NCBI GenBank assembly: GCA_955652345.1 | Contig: CATPBV010000199.1 | Location: forward strand, 1-15,123 | Source: an uncultured Solirubrobacteraceae bacterium | GTDB lineage: Bacteria; Actinomycetota; Thermoleophilia; Solirubrobacterales; Solirubrobacteraceae | Direction: 5' to 3' | DNA: 15,123 nucleotides | Part shown: piece after piece, positions 7,539-15,123 of the stretch | Position numbering within the stretch: the first letter of the stretch is position 1 | Layout of the letters: every line of letters starts with the position of its first letter | The notes under the pieces: generated by a model | Seen by the model: the letters and a program-made list of their open reading frames with translations, nothing else | Told to the model about the DNA's origin: nothing | The model's database searches: none | Position numbers and translations under genes: made by a program

Positions 7539-8821
7539 CCGGCGGTCTCCAGCGAGGGCTCGACCGCCGCCACCGCCTCGTCGAAGCGTGACTCATCGGG
7601 CCCGATCCCGGCCGCGGACAGCTGCTCCGGGCGCCACAGCTCCTCGACTAGCTCCGCCAGATCGTCCTTCGACACCGCATCGATGCGAGCGACGGCCTCG
7701 TCGAGCGACAGGAGCGGGGTCCCGGCAAGCAGCTCGGACCCGAGCCTAGTCATCCGCGCGCCGGTCGACTCGAGCGCCAGCACGACCCGGCCCTTGAGGT
7801 TCTCCTTCGCGCGTGTGAGCTCCTCGTCGGTCGCCGGCACCTTGCGGAGCCGGGCAAGCTCGGTCGCGACGACCGCAAGCCCCTCGCTCAGGTTCTCCGC
7901 TCGCGTTCCCAGATACAGACCGACCTGACCGGTGTCCTGGTAGGCGCTCGCGAACGAGTACACCGCGTATGCGAGGCCACGGCGCTCCCGGACCTCTTGG
8001 AACAGCCGGGACGAGGTCGTGCCGCCAAAGATGGTGTCGAGCACGCGCAGCGCGAACCGGCGCTCATCGTGTCGCGAGAGCCCGGCGCCTCCGAGGCACA
8101 CGTGGTACTGCTCGGTGTCCTTGCGCTCGAATCGCCGCTTCGCACCCGCGGCGCCAGGCGCAGGCGGAGCTTGCAGAGCGGCGCCAAGCGGGATCCCGTC
8201 GGCGATCCGCTCCTGCGCGAGGGCGACGACCTGCTCGTGATCGACTGCCCCGGCGGCCGCGATCACGATGTTGGCGGGCACGTACCGAGAGCCGTGGAAC
8301 CGCGCGATCTCGGCCACCGGCGTGTCCGCGATCACCTCCGCCCGGCCGATGATCGCCCGCCCCAGGGGGTGATCGCCGAAGACGGCCTCGCCGAGCACGT
8401 CGAACACCTTCTCCTGGGGATCGTCCTCGTACATCGCGATCTCCTCGAGGATCACCGCGCGCTCGGAGTCGACGTCGTTCAGGGCGGGCCTGAACACCAT
8501 GTCTGTCATCACGTCGAAGGCGGCCTCGAGATGCTGGTCCATCACCCTCGCGTAGACCGACGTGGTCTCCTTGCCGGTTCCCGCGTTCAGCTCCGCCCCC
8601 ATCGCGTCGAAGATCTGATCGATCTCGAGCGAGCCGTACTTGGAGGAGCCCTTGAACAGCAGGTGCTCGAGCAGGTGCGACAGACCGGCCTGCGCGTCGG
8701 TTTCGACGCGCGAGCCGGTGCCGATCCAGAATCCGATCGACACCGACCGGACGGAGGGCATCGCCTCCGTGATTACCCGAACCCCCGACTCGAGGGTGGT
8801 CAACCGGTGCTCGAGCGGCAC
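7535..8821 (-). CDS. M16-family zinc metallopeptidase (processing-peptidase type)
   Basis: The protein has 428 aa, normal for the single-chain bacterial M16B type. The inverted zinc motif HLLEH gives His49, Glu52 and His53. The third ligand is in VILEEIAMYEDDP (Glu126 or Glu127), about 73 residues later as expected. The second half contains GGTTSSRLFQEVRERRGLAYAVYSF, the conserved Arg/Tyr segment of the non-catalytic half. There is no signal peptide, so it is probably cytoplasmic; substrates of these bacterial proteins are mostly unknown. The GTG start at 8821 is 8 nt after the pnp stop and lacks a clear ribosome binding site. Together with the 4-nt overlap into dapB, this implies one transcript. 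The pnp-M16-dapB order is the one I recall from other actinobacteria. Confidence 0.94.
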   Translation of the reverse strand: MPLEHRLTTLESGVRVITEAMPSVRSVSIGFWIGTGSRVETDAQAGLSHLLEHLLFKGSSKYGSLEIDQIFDAMGAELNAGTGKETTSVYARVMDQHLEAAFDVMTDMVFRPALNDVDSERAVILEEIAMYEDDPQEKVFDVLGEAVFGDHPLGRAIIGRAEVIADTPVAEIARFHGSRYVPANIVIAAAGAVDHEQVVALAQERIADGIPLGAALQAPPAPGAAGAKRRFERKDTEQYHVCLGGAGLSRHDERRFALRVLDTIFGGTTSSRLFQEVRERRGLAYAVYSFASAYQDTGQVGLYLGTRAENLSEGLAVVATELARLRKVPATDEELTRAKENLKGRVVLALESTGARMTRLGSELLAGTPLLSLDEAVARIDAVSKDDLAELVEELWRPEQLSAAGIGPDESRFDEAVAAVEPSLETAG

Positions 8822-8829
8822 GTGAGCGC

Positions 8830-11118
<2,289 letters not shown>

Positions 11119-11201
11119 ATTCAATTCCCTTCTTGCTCCGCCCTTCGGTCGGCGGAGTGCGTCTCGTATCTCTCTTTTTGTTCCGAACGGGGGCTATGGT
11201 A
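11119..11201 (-). promoter_or_regulatory. pnp leader: candidate -10 box and GC-rich hairpin
   Basis: On the minus strand TACCAT (11196-11201) fits a TAnnnT -10 box, giving a leader of roughly 70 nt. A 7-bp stem CTCCGCC/GGCGGAG (11136-11157, 8-nt loop) stands 17 nt ahead of the ATG, directly before the AAGGG ribosome binding site. PNPase of enterobacteria controls its own mRNA through a leader stem cut by RNase III; a similar role here is inference. The stem has no T-run after it, so it is not a terminator. No -35 is evident. Confidence 0.4.
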
Positions 11202-11335
11202 GTCGGTCGGGCGGGATCCTCGATTGGCGCGGTGGCGATCGGTCATCCGACAGCCGTAAGGCCGGCCTGGGGGACGGCACTCAACGAGGGAGCCAGGAGG
11301 GGTGTCGCGATCCCCCCGATCCGCCACTTTTCGGG

Positions 11336-11429
11336 GTGCATAACGCGTCGAGCTACGTTCTCGCGGCCGAGCGTGACGCGCTGTGCACAAATCACGTGCG
11401 TAACGCGTCACGCGTGCGCGGTCGCGCAC
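11336..11429. repeat. Cluster of TAACGCGTC-type motifs forming a nested hairpin
   Basis: A 14-base direct repeat, GTGC(A/G)TAACGCGTC, occurs at 11336-11349 and 11396-11409 with one difference, offset by 60 bp. A third, inverted copy (GTGACGCGCTGTGCAC, 11373-11388) matches the reverse complement of the second copy at 13 of 16 positions. Copies two and three form a symmetric structure: 10-bp outer arms GCGTGACGCG (11371-11380) and CGCGTCACGC (11404-11413), a 4/4 internal loop, a 4-bp inner stem GCAC/GTGC and a 7-nt loop. A further inverted repeat, GTGCGCG-gt-CGCGCAC, follows at 11414-11429. This could be protein binding sites or a structured RNA; neither can be decided here. Confidence 0.7.
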
Positions 11430-11507
11430 ATCCTGACGTGCTCTGCACCCTACTTTGTGGAGCAATGACGCTCGGGACCTCGACGTGCCGCGTCGCTCCC
11501 TCATTGA

Positions 11508-11522
11508 CCCCCGTTCCGGGGG
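11508..11522. repeat. Small GC hairpin CCCCCG-ttc-CGGGGG
   Basis: This is a perfect 6-bp inverted repeat with a 3-nt loop, about 110 bp upstream of the transporter start. No T-run follows in either direction, so it does not look like an intrinsic terminator. It is not related in sequence to the operators downstream. Function unknown. Confidence 0.5.
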
Positions 11523-11557
11523 CGCCACCTCGCGAAATCGAGGGAACGCCGCTGCGA

Positions 11558-11579
11558 AAGCGGACCGCCCGGTCCGCTT
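11558..11579. promoter_or_regulatory. Operator 1: 22-bp palindrome, probable TetR site
   Basis: This is a perfect palindrome with 10-bp arms AAGCGGACCG and CGGTCCGCTT around a 2-base centre. It lies just upstream of the candidate -10 box (11584-11589), in the spacer between it and the -35 position, where a bound repressor would block RNA polymerase. Its size is typical of TetR-family operators, and a TetR gene is second in the operon it controls. Operator 2 shares its layout. Confidence 0.65.
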
Positions 11580-11583
11580 GTGA

Positions 11584-11589
11584 TAGCCT
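11584..11589 (+). promoter_or_regulatory. Candidate -10 box of the efflux/TetR operon
   Basis: TAGCCT fits the TAnnnT -10 pattern and falls between the two palindromes. Seventeen bases upstream the -35 position reads CGGACC, a poor match to TTGACA. A start point near 11596 would leave a leader of roughly 35 nt containing AAGGGAG (11621-11627), 4 nt ahead of the GTG start. The assignment is inference. Confidence 0.4.
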
Positions 11590-11611
11590 AACCGGACCAG
11601 TGAGTCCAGTT
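11590..11611. promoter_or_regulatory. Operator 2: 22-bp imperfect palindrome related to operator 1
   Basis: The arms AACCGGAC and GTCCAGTT (one mismatch) surround a 6-base centre. Aligned to operator 1 over all 22 positions, both fit AAnCGGACC-n5-GTCCnnTT. The offset between the two sites is 32 bp, close to three turns of the helix, so two repressor dimers would sit on the same face. This site covers the expected transcription start. Confidence 0.6.
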
Positions 11612-11631
11612 TAGCGTCCGAAGGGAGCACC

Positions 11632-13095
11632 GTGAGCACGACAGCAAGCACACCATCCTCGCCCGACACCCGCCGATGGCTCGTCCTGGTCATCGCGTGC
11701 CTTGCGCAGTTCATGGTCGTGCTCGACGCCACCGTCGTCAACGTCGCGCTGCCCTCGATCCAGCGCGGACTTCAGTTCTCGGCCGCCAACCTGCAGTGGG
11801 TCGTCAACGCATACACGCTCGTCTTCGGCGGCTTCCTCCTGCTCGGAGGGCGCGCCGCCGATCTCCTTGGGCGCCGGCGGCTGTTCACAGCGGGCGTCGC
11901 GCTGTTCTCGATCGCCTCGCTCCTGAACGGCATTGCGCCCTCCGCGGCGACATTGATCGTCGGTCGCGGCCTCCAGGGCCTCGGCGGAGCGCTGGTCTCC
12001 CCGGCCGCGCTGTCGATCATCACCACCACCTTCACCGAAACCGGCGAGCGGACCAAGGCGCTCGGAGTGTGGAGCGCGATCGCCGCCGGGGGCGGTGCCG
12101 CGGGGCTGCTCCTCGGCGGCGTGCTCACCGATATCGCCTCCTGGCGCTGGGTGTTCTTCGTCAACGTGCCGGTCGGCCTTGCGACGGTCGCGCTGGCGCT
12201 CCGCTTCATTCCCGAGTCTCGCGCGCGCCTCGCTCACCGGACGTTTGACATGGCGGGTGCGATATCCGTCACGGCGGGCCTCGTCGTGCTCGTGTTCGCG
12301 ATCGTCAAGGCGCAGGCGTACGGCTGGGGCTCGCCGCGGACGATTGGCTTGCTCGCGGCTGGCGCGGTCCTGCTCGCCGTGTTCATCGCGATCGAGCGTC
12401 GGAGCAAGGCACCCCTGATGCGCCTCAGCATCTTCCGCGTCCGCACGCTCGCGGTCGCGGACACCGTGCTGCTGCTGGTCGCGTCGGGAATGTTCGGGAT
12501 GTTCTTCTTTGCGTCGCTGTACGTCCAGGAGATCCTGGGCTATAGCCCGTTGCAGGCTGGCCTCGCGTTCCTCCCAGTGACAGCCGGAATCGTCGTTGGA
12601 GCCGGCCTCGCCCAGCAGCTGATTCGCCGCATCGGAGTACGCAACGTGGCGCTGATCGGAATCGTCATCGCATCAGCCGGCATGCTGGTACTGACCCAGC
12701 TTCCGGTTCACGGCACCTATGTAGCCGACCTGCTTCCCGGACTGTTGCCGATGAGCATCGGCATGGGCCTGACGTTCGTGCCGATCACGCTGCTCGGCAC
12801 GGGTGGAGTGACCGGCGACGACGCTGGGCTCGCCTCGGGCCTGTTCAACACTGCTCAGCAGGTCGGCGGCTCGCTCGGGCTGGCGATCCTGTCGACTCTC
12901 GCCGCCAGTCAGACCAGCAGCGTGCTGGTGGGTCATTCCGGTGTGCTCGCTGCGCGAGTCTCCGGCTATCACGTCGCGTTCGCCGCCGCGGCAATCATGC
13001 TCGCCCTCGGCGCGGTGATCCTCGGAGTGGGGCTGCGCGGGCGGCACGTTCGCGTCCTCGAGCGCGAGCTGACGCCGGCCGTCGCCTCGGCGTAG
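11632..13095 (+). CDS. MFS multidrug efflux transporter, DHA2 family (14 membrane segments)
   Basis: This is a proton-driven drug exporter of the inner membrane, 487 aa. Fourteen hydrophobic segments can be counted, as in the EmrB/QacA-type DHA2 family. The first segment carries the D1-like motif LDATVVNVALPSI. Motif A is GGRAADLLGRRR after segment 2. Segment 5 carries a glycine-rich motif C (WSAIAAGGGAAGLLLGG), typical of antiporters, then WRWVFFVNVPVG. The GTG at 11632 has a strong ribosome binding site AAGGGAG. The tetR gene starts 13 nt after its stop, so the pair forms one operon under the twin operators. No membrane-fusion partner gene is present. The substrate cannot be predicted. Confidence 0.94.
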   Translation: MSTTASTPSSPDTRRWLVLVIACLAQFMVVLDATVVNVALPSIQRGLQFSAANLQWVVNAYTLVFGGFLLLGGRAADLLGRRRLFTAGVALFSIASLLNGIAPSAATLIVGRGLQGLGGALVSPAALSIITTTFTETGERTKALGVWSAIAAGGGAAGLLLGGVLTDIASWRWVFFVNVPVGLATVALALRFIPESRARLAHRTFDMAGAISVTAGLVVLVFAIVKAQAYGWGSPRTIGLLAAGAVLLAVFIAIERRSKAPLMRLSIFRVRTLAVADTVLLLVASGMFGMFFFASLYVQEILGYSPLQAGLAFLPVTAGIVVGAGLAQQLIRRIGVRNVALIGIVIASAGMLVLTQLPVHGTYVADLLPGLLPMSIGMGLTFVPITLLGTGGVTGDDAGLASGLFNTAQQVGGSLGLAILSTLAASQTSSVLVGHSGVLAARVSGYHVAFAAAAIMLALGAVILGVGLRGRHVRVLERELTPAVASA

Positions 13096-13108
13096 GACAA
13101 TCTCTGCA

Positions 13109-13774
13109 ATGGTCGAGACCGACCGCCACCTGCGCGCGGACGCCGAGCGCAACAGGCGAAAGCTGCTCGAGGCCGCGGCGCTCGAGTTCCGCGAGAACGG
13201 GCTCGACGTGTGCGTCGCGGACATCGCCGAGCGTGCCGGGGTCGGTCGCGGGACGGTGTTTCGCCATTTCCCCTCGAAGGAGCATCTGATCACGGCAGTC
13301 GTCGTCGAGCGGATGCACGAGGCCGCGGAGCGAGGCCGAGCCCGCCTCGAGGGCCCTGATCCGGACGGGGCACTGTTCTCCTTCCTCGAGGAGACGGTCG
13401 GAGGCCGCCACCTCGATCGCGCGCTCGTCGACGCGGTCGGCGACACGTTCCTCGGCAATCCCGAGATCCGCGGTGCGCTTGCGGAGGTCGTGCTGGCGCT
13501 CGACGCGCTCCTGCGCCGCGCCCAGGAGCAGGGCACGATTCGGCGCGACATCGGCGCCCTCGACGTGCTGATGATGACCAAGGGGGTGTGCCACGCGACG
13601 GGCCCGCTGCGCCAGCTCGACCCCGACATCGCAAACCGTCAGTTCGATCTGGTCCGATCCGCCCTGAGCGCTCCGAGCTCGGGCGAGCCTCTTCGTGGCC
13701 GACCGCTTACGCTCGAGGACATGGAGCATGCGTTCGCCGCGGCAGCCGGGCCGGCGCAGGCAGCGCCGGCGTAG
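13109..13774 (+). CDS. TetR-family repressor, probable regulator of the adjacent transporter
   Basis: This 221-aa regulator has an N-terminal helix-turn-helix: RRKLLEAAALEFRENGLDVCVADIAERAGVGRGTVFRHFPSKEHLI, written here in pieces as RRKLLEAAALEF (16-27), VADIAERAGVGRGTVFRHF (36-54) and PSKEHLI (55-61). The recognition helix is about 44-54. The C-terminal ligand-binding and dimer domain is helical and variable, so the inducer is unknown. The ATG at 13109 has AGGA about 9-12 nt upstream. Being downstream of the transporter in one operon, and with twin palindromes at the promoter, it most likely represses its own operon until a drug-like ligand binds. The stop codon is only 2 bp from the stop of the convergent Sco gene. 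Confidence 0.93.
   Translation: MVETDRHLRADAERNRRKLLEAAALEFRENGLDVCVADIAERAGVGRGTVFRHFPSKEHLITAVVVERMHEAAERGRARLEGPDPDGALFSFLEETVGGRHLDRALVDAVGDTFLGNPEIRGALAEVVLALDALLRRAQEQGTIRRDIGALDVLMMTKGVCHATGPLRQLDPDIANRQFDLVRSALSAPSSGEPLRGRPLTLEDMEHAFAAAAGPAQAAPA
13751..13769. repeat. GC hairpin at the tetR/sco convergent junction
   Basis: CCGGCGC-aggca-GCGCCGG, a perfect 7-bp stem with 5-nt loop, lies in the last codons of tetR (Ala/Pro-rich). It is followed by the two stop codons, which together form the palindrome TAGCGCTA (13772-13779). There is no T-run on either side. It might act as a bidirectional stem-only terminator or transcript end stabiliser; chance from GC-rich Ala codons is also possible. 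Confidence 0.4.
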
Positions 13775-13776
13775 CG

Positions 13777-14388
13777 CTAGCTGCGAGCCAGCAGCGGCAC
13801 GTCGTGGACGATCTGGGCCGGGCTGAAGTTGCTCGGATAGACATCGGCCATGCGCCCGCTGGCGGTGATGCCGTAGACGATCGCCGAGTGGCCGGCGATC
13901 GCCTTCCCCGGGCCGAGCGTCACGCCCACCTGCCATGCCTTCCAGACCGGCAGCAGCTGACGGACGCTGCCCAGCAGGTAGTCCATTCGCCCGAGCGCGT
14001 CGCGCGCGGCCAGGAAGGACCGGACATCGGCTGGCGTGTCACGGCGCGGATCGACGGTGACGGCGAGGATCTGCACGCGGCGAGCCCAGCTACGGCTGAG
14101 CTGGCGCTGAGCCGAGGCGAGGGCGGCGACGATCAGCGGGCACACGTCCGGGCAGTGCACATACACGAACGTCACCAGCACGGCCTTGCCGCGGAACTGA
14201 TGGAGCGCGACCGGCCGGCCCCTGAAGTCGTGCAGCGCGATCGGGGGAGCCAGCTTGGTCGGCTTCAGGATCAGGCCCTGCAGGCCGCTGCTGCTGACGG
14301 CCGCCGACGCAGCCCCGCCCGAGGCCCCGCAACCGCTCAACGCGGCCACAGCAAGGATTGGCCAGCACCAACACAAGATCCGACGCAT
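13777..14388 (-). CDS. sco: SCO1/SenC-family copper chaperone lipoprotein
   Basis: Sco proteins are membrane-attached, thioredoxin-fold proteins that help load the CuA centre of cytochrome c oxidase. The 203-aa protein begins with a lipoprotein signal ending in the lipobox LSGC (Cys20), so it is probably anchored on the outer face of the membrane. The copper/thiol motif is VHCPDVCP with Cys79 and Cys83. The third copper ligand is His167 in AGHSAIVYGI. All three key residues are present. The ATG at 14388 lies 8 nt after the stop of the ctaG-like gene, so the two are co-transcribed. Confidence 0.94.
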   Translation of the reverse strand: MRRILCWCWPILAVAALSGCGASGGAASAAVSSSGLQGLILKPTKLAPPIALHDFRGRPVALHQFRGKAVLVTFVYVHCPDVCPLIVAALASAQRQLSRSWARRVQILAVTVDPRRDTPADVRSFLAARDALGRMDYLLGSVRQLLPVWKAWQVGVTLGPGKAIAGHSAIVYGITASGRMADVYPSNFSPAQIVHDVPLLARS

Positions 14389-14396
14389 CTACTGAC

Positions 14397-15123
14397 TCAA
14401 GCGTACTGCCGCCGGCTCCCCTGCTCTGACTCCACCAGGCCGTCCCGCTCGGATCGGCCGAGCCAGCGATACAGGCCGACGAACACGAACACCGTCGCGG
14501 CCAGCGAGCCAGGCCCGAGCATGATCCCGCCGGCGAGCTGCTGGTCGGCAAGCGCGGAGATCCCGCCTGGGCGGTGCACCAGCGCGGCGTAGGCGGGATA
14601 CAAGGGCTGCGAGGCGAATGCCAGGACGAGCGAGATCAGCCAGCCGACGATTGTCGCGCCAACGATGTAGTAGACGCGGTGGATCTGCGATAGACGAAGA
14701 CGGAGCGGCGGCGAGTCGAGCACCTGCGCCCACAGCAGCACGCCGAACAGCATGAACGTGACGTGCTCGAGCACGTGAACGGCGGTGCTTCTGAGCGTCA
14801 GGTCGTAGGCGAACGGCACGTGCCAGAACACGAGATTGGCGCTGAAGGCGATCCACGCCGGCCCGGGCCGGCCGAGCAGCCGGCCGACGACACGAAGAAC
14901 TGCAAGCGCAGGCGACCGCGCAATCGCCCTTGCCACCACTCGCCGGAACCGCAGCGGGAGCGGTCGCCAGATCGCCATCCATGGCGCGCCCAGCACGATC
15001 AGCGGCGCCGCAACGGTCAGCAGCAGGACATGTTGGAGCATGTGGACCCAGAACAGCTTCGGCGCCAGGCTGTCGATTGGCCCGACCAGCGCGACGATCA
15101 CCGCCAGCAGGCCCGCGTAGAAC
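14397..15123 (-). CDS. ctaG: Cytochrome c oxidase assembly protein, CtaG (caa3) type, 5' end cut by window edge
   Basis: The frame is open to the right edge (FYAGLLAVIVALVGPIDSLA) and continues beyond it, so the GTG at 15101 is probably not the true start. The visible part has about 240 residues with several membrane segments. Conserved histidines are seen in HMLQHVLLL, FWHVPFAYD and HVLEHVTFMLFG, as in the Bacillus-type CtaG family used in cytochrome oxidase biogenesis; this family is unrelated to the Cox11-type protein also named CtaG. Adjacency to Sco supports a copper-centre assembly role. The C-terminal tail is charged and likely cytoplasmic. No oxidase structural gene is in view. Confidence 0.88.
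   Translation of the reverse strand, partial: FYAGLLAVIVALVGPIDSLAPKLFWVHMLQHVLLLTVAAPLIVLGAPWMAIWRPLPLRFRRVVARAIARSPALAVLRVVGRLLGRPGPAWIAFSANLVFWHVPFAYDLTLRSTAVHVLEHVTFMLFGVLLWAQVLDSPPLRLRLSQIHRVYYIVGATIVGWLISLVLAFASQPLYPAYAALVHRPGGISALADQQLAGGIMLGPGSLAATVFVFVGLYRWLGRSERDGLVESEQGSRRQYA

Larger units (their letters stand above)
11202..11557. other. Gene-free divergent region, rich in inverted repeats
   Basis: Between the pnp promoter area and the efflux operator lie about 350 bases with no credible gene on either strand. Frames that stay open here have no recognisable domain or good start. I saw no tRNA, terminator with T-run or mobile element end. The middle holds the repeat cluster at 11336-11429, and 11508-11522 holds a tight CCCCCG/CGGGGG hairpin; both are listed separately. 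The first 130 bases (to about 11335) show nothing I can assign. Confidence 0.6.

Noticed and set aside
11119..11124. TTG start for pnp at 11124
   Set aside because: The ribosome binding site AAGGG lies almost against the TTG but 8 nt from the ATG at 11118, which is the better start.
11220..11325. Possible tRNA, suggested by a CCA after a GC-rich arm near 11322
   Set aside because: There is no TTCRA-type T-loop, no matching acceptor strand and no anticodon arm.
11508..11522. Intrinsic terminator in the pnp/efflux intergenic region
   Set aside because: The hairpin is strong but no T-run follows on either strand, and both flanking genes point away from it.
11465..11614. Possible 49-codon plus-strand gene before the transporter
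   Set aside because: It would cover both palindromes and the -10 box; composition is unremarkable and no family is recognisable.
11121..11741. Minus-strand open frame of 206 codons through the intergenic region, considered as rpsO or another gene upstream of pnp
   Set aside because: No ribosomal protein S15 motif or other domain is present, it crosses the efflux operators, and it runs antisense into the transporter start.

Overview
This 15.1 kb window is high-GC bacterial chromosome, almost certainly from an actinobacterium (Actinomycetota). The minus-strand order pnp, M16 peptidase, dapB, (Usp-like gene), dapA, rnj, ftsK follows an order I recall from Streptomyces and other actinobacteria. 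A deep branch such as Thermoleophilia is a guess I cannot test without a search. All main genes look intact; the two at the window edges are simply cut off.

Layout. Positions 1-1467 (minus): the N-terminal part of the DNA translocase FtsK, cut by the left edge just after its Walker A motif. Positions 1595-3764 (plus): an OmpR-family response regulator and its sensor histidine kinase, lying against the grain between rnj and ftsK. Positions 3710-11118 (minus): a tightly packed core block. In transcription order this is polynucleotide phosphorylase (pnp), an M16 zinc peptidase, dihydrodipicolinate reductase (dapB), a small Usp-like protein, dihydrodipicolinate synthase (dapA) and ribonuclease J (rnj). 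Three junctions are nearly gapless: 8 nt for pnp/M16, and GTGA stop-start overlaps for M16/dapB and dapA/rnj. The block therefore combines two lysine/diaminopimelate enzymes with two major RNA-decay nucleases. Positions 11119-11631: a 513-bp gene-free divergent region rich in inverted repeats. Positions 11632-13774 (plus): a DHA2-type drug-efflux transporter followed by its probable TetR repressor. Positions 13777-15123 (minus): a Sco-type copper lipoprotein and, upstream of it, a CtaG-type membrane protein cut by the right edge; both belong to copper-centre assembly of cytochrome c oxidase.

The strongest regulatory signal is a pair of related 22-bp palindromes, 32 bp apart, in the promoter of the efflux/TetR operon. 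They look like a two-site TetR operator. Upstream of that lies a separate cluster of three copies of a GTGCnTAACGCGTC-type motif that folds into a symmetric two-tier hairpin, which no annotated gene explains. Smaller points are a candidate leaderless promoter for dapA, a palindrome overlapping the possible promoter of the Usp-like gene, a GC-rich hairpin just ahead of the pnp ribosome binding site, and an Arg/Asp/Gly/Pro tail on PNPase. I see no mobile element, CRISPR array, tRNA or rRNA, and no clearly new multi-gene system.
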